Of a DNA stretch of 13,057 bases, positions 11,780 through 13,057 are shown one piece after another. The stretch is from Actinomycetes bacterium (GTDB lineage: Bacteria; Actinomycetota; Acidimicrobiia; Acidimicrobiales; Palsa-688): NCBI GenBank assembly GCA_021816565.1, contig JAKAXN010000096.1, positions 1-13,057 of the forward strand, in the 5' to 3' direction. Numbering within the stretch: position 1 is the stretch's first letter; every line of letters begins with the position of its first letter. The notes beneath the pieces were generated by a model that did no database searches, had not been told where the DNA came from, and saw only the letters and a program-made list of their open reading frames with translations. A program made the translations under genes and the position numbers.

Positions 11780-12664
11780 GTGCCCGACCCCACCCTCGGC
11801 GGTACCCACCTCCTCGGCGACGCCGCCGTGCCGCGCATCGGCTACGGCGCCATGCAGCTGGCCGGCCCCGGCGTGTTCGGCCCGCCAGCCGACCCCGACG
11901 CCGCCGTCGCGGTGCTGCGGGAGGCCTACGACCTCGGAATCCGCCACATCGACACCGCCGATTTCTACGGGCCGGTGGTCACCAACGAGCTGATCCGCCG
12001 GGCCCTGTCGCCCTACCCCGACGACCTGGTCATCGTCACCAAGGTGGGGGCCCGCCGCGACGACGCCGGGGCGTGTATCCACGCCCGCCGCCCGGAGGAG
12101 CTGGTGGCGCAGGTGCACGACAATCTGCGCCATCTCGGCGTCGAGGCCCTCGATGTGGTCAACCTGCGCATGGGTGGCGGCGGCGACCACGGCAGCCGGG
12201 CCGTGCCGGGCTCCATCGCCGAGCAGTGGGGTGCCCTGGTGGGGTTGCAGCGCCAGGGCCTGATCCGCCACCTCGGTCTGTCTGCGGTGGACCTCGACCA
12301 GCTGGAGGAGGCCCGGGCCGAAGCGCCGGTGGCCTGCGTCCAGCAGCTGTACAACGTGGCCGATCGCAGCGACGAGCCGGTCCTCGCGCGCAGCGCCGAG
12401 CTCGGCATTCCCTACGTGCCGTTCTTCCCGCTGGGTGGGTTCAGCCCGCTGCAGTCCGAGGAGCTGTCCGCGGTGGCCGCCCGGCTGGACGCCACCCCCA
12501 TGCAGGTGGCCCTGGCCTGGCTGCTGCAGCGCTCCCCGAACATCCTGCTCATCCCCGGCACCTCCTCCCGCCAGCACCTGCGGGAGAACGCCGCGGCCGA
12601 CCTCGACCTGCCGGCCGACGCCATGGCCGACCTGGACCTGATCGGCGAGCGCCCGGCCGCCTGA
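11780..12664 (+). CDS. pdxI: Aldo/keto reductase, PdxI/YdbC-like (pyridoxal reductase family)
   Basis: This 294-residue TIM-barrel NADPH-dependent reductase closely resembles E. coli YdbC (PdxI), which reduces pyridoxal to pyridoxine in vitamin B6 salvage. Shared blocks include GYGAMQLAGPGVFGPP (21-36), HIDTADFYGP (56-65), LVIVTKVGARR (83-93), VPFFPLGGFSPLQS and LLQRSPNILLIPGTSS. Catalytic D58, Y63 and K88 are present. The usual His of the tetrad is Asn (N128 in DVVNLR), as I recall also for YdbC. The GTG start at 11780 has AGGAAGGAG 6 nt upstream; an in-frame ATG at 11726 lacks such a signal. It is divergent from an MmyB-type regulator that may control it. Activity on another carbonyl substrate is possible. 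Confidence 0.85.
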   Translation: MPDPTLGGTHLLGDAAVPRIGYGAMQLAGPGVFGPPADPDAAVAVLREAYDLGIRHIDTADFYGPVVTNELIRRALSPYPDDLVIVTKVGARRDDAGACIHARRPEELVAQVHDNLRHLGVEALDVVNLRMGGGGDHGSRAVPGSIAEQWGALVGLQRQGLIRHLGLSAVDLDQLEEARAEAPVACVQQLYNVADRSDEPVLARSAELGIPYVPFFPLGGFSPLQSEELSAVAARLDATPMQVALAWLLQRSPNILLIPGTSSRQHLRENAAADLDLPADAMADLDLIGERPAA

Positions 12665-12683
12665 CGCCGCCGCCCGGAGCCGT

Positions 12684-13057
12684 TCAGGAGCGCAGGGTCC
12701 GGCGCCACGCGCTGTACGACCGCAGGTCGCCGCCGGTCGGGCGGCGCAGCCAGGGCCAGGGGTGCACCTCGACCACGTCGAGGCTCTCCTCCAGGGCCCG
12801 CCAGCCGGGGACGGGGGCGAAGGTCGCCGCCAGGCGCCGCCCGGCCAGGACCTCCGCCGGGTCCCCCCGGTGCAGCTCCACCGGCCGGTCGGCGGCCAGA
12901 TCGGCCAGGCATTCGGCCAGGAACACCAGGCGCTTGGCCGACAGCTGCAGCCTCTCCAGCAGCGGGGCGTCGAAGACGAACACGGCCGGGCGGTCCCGGT
13001 GGGCGGCCCCGGCCGGGTCGGCCCGGCCCAGGCTCTCGGCGGTGACCCACACCGCCT
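12684..13057 (-). CDS. Photolyase N-terminal-domain-like protein without FAD domain (5' end outside window)
   Basis: The frame runs from the right edge to TGA at 12686-12684. It shows the alpha/beta antenna domain of the photolyase/cryptochrome family: VWVTAESLGRADPAG, PAVFVFDAPLLERLQLSAKR, LVFLAECLADL and VELHRGDPAEVL. It then ends soon after VEVHPWPWLRRPTGGDLRSY, so the large FAD-binding helical domain required for repair is missing. This may be a stand-alone domain of the type sometimes encoded beside a separate FAD-domain gene; that partner would have to lie beyond the right edge. It is convergent with the reductase gene, 19 bp apart. It is also possible that the gene is simply truncated, but the ending shows no abrupt break. 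Confidence 0.7.
   Translation of the reverse strand, partial: AVWVTAESLGRADPAGAAHRDRPAVFVFDAPLLERLQLSAKRLVFLAECLADLAADRPVELHRGDPAEVLAGRRLAATFAPVPGWRALEESLDVVEVHPWPWLRRPTGGDLRSYSAWRRTLRS

Noticed and set aside
1..13057. Search for tRNA, rRNA, CRISPR arrays, transposases and integrases
   Set aside because: Nothing matching these was seen; the only long direct repeat noticed is the 21-bp pair around vapBC module 3.

Overview
The window is a very high-G+C chromosomal segment, by eye about 70% or more, with G/C-ending codons, many GTG starts and some TTG starts. Gene families and promoter style point to an actinobacterium, possibly of the Acidimicrobiia type. That placement is inferred, since the window holds no rRNA or other phylogenetic marker. 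At least seven start codons lie exactly 6 or 7 nt downstream of a TANNNT -10 hexamer, the signature of leaderless transcripts common in Actinobacteria. No tRNA, rRNA, CRISPR array, transposase or integrase was seen.

Layout, left to right: the 3' end of an unrecognised gene (1-136); a TauE/SafE-type membrane permease (176-931); a possible disrupted small membrane-protein gene (1012 to about 1287). Next comes a leftward block of four genes: ChrB N-domain-like protein (3819-3295), MFS transporter (3295-2081), Phd/YefM antitoxin (2022-1726) and PIN toxin (1713-1288). Divergent from it runs a shortened DedA gene (3890-4159) followed by a BcrC-like PAP2 phosphatase (4188-4856). A leftward vapBC pair (5566-4942) and a leftward MFS transporter (6864-5662) follow. 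Then come a GlxA-type AraC regulator (7910-6918) and a divergent small basic protein (7963-8208). A third vapBC pair (8281-8887) sits between two copies of a 21-bp direct repeat. After it lie an RsbW-like ATPase with an extra C-terminal domain (9807-8935), a small Cys/His protein (10286-9957), a second RsbW-like ATPase (10399-10815), and an MmyB-type XRE regulator (11634-10783). The XRE regulator is divergent from a PdxI/YdbC-like aldo/keto reductase (11780-12664). The window ends inside a photolyase N-domain-like protein that appears to lack the FAD domain (12684 to the end).

Functional themes: (i) three type II toxin-antitoxin modules of different antitoxin types, each with inverted repeats at its promoter or start; (ii) membrane transport and envelope lipid recycling (TauE, two MFS proteins, DedA remnant, PAP2); (iii) partner-switching-type regulation by two ATPases; (iv) two regulators each divergent from a neighbouring gene. 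The most notable structures are the vapBC cassette bounded by 21-bp repeats, one of which contains the stop codon of the adjacent ATPase gene; the chrB-like/DedA divergent promoter with a perfect 8-bp inverted repeat; a 15-bp perfect hairpin before the RsbW-like gene; and the DedA gene that looks internally deleted.
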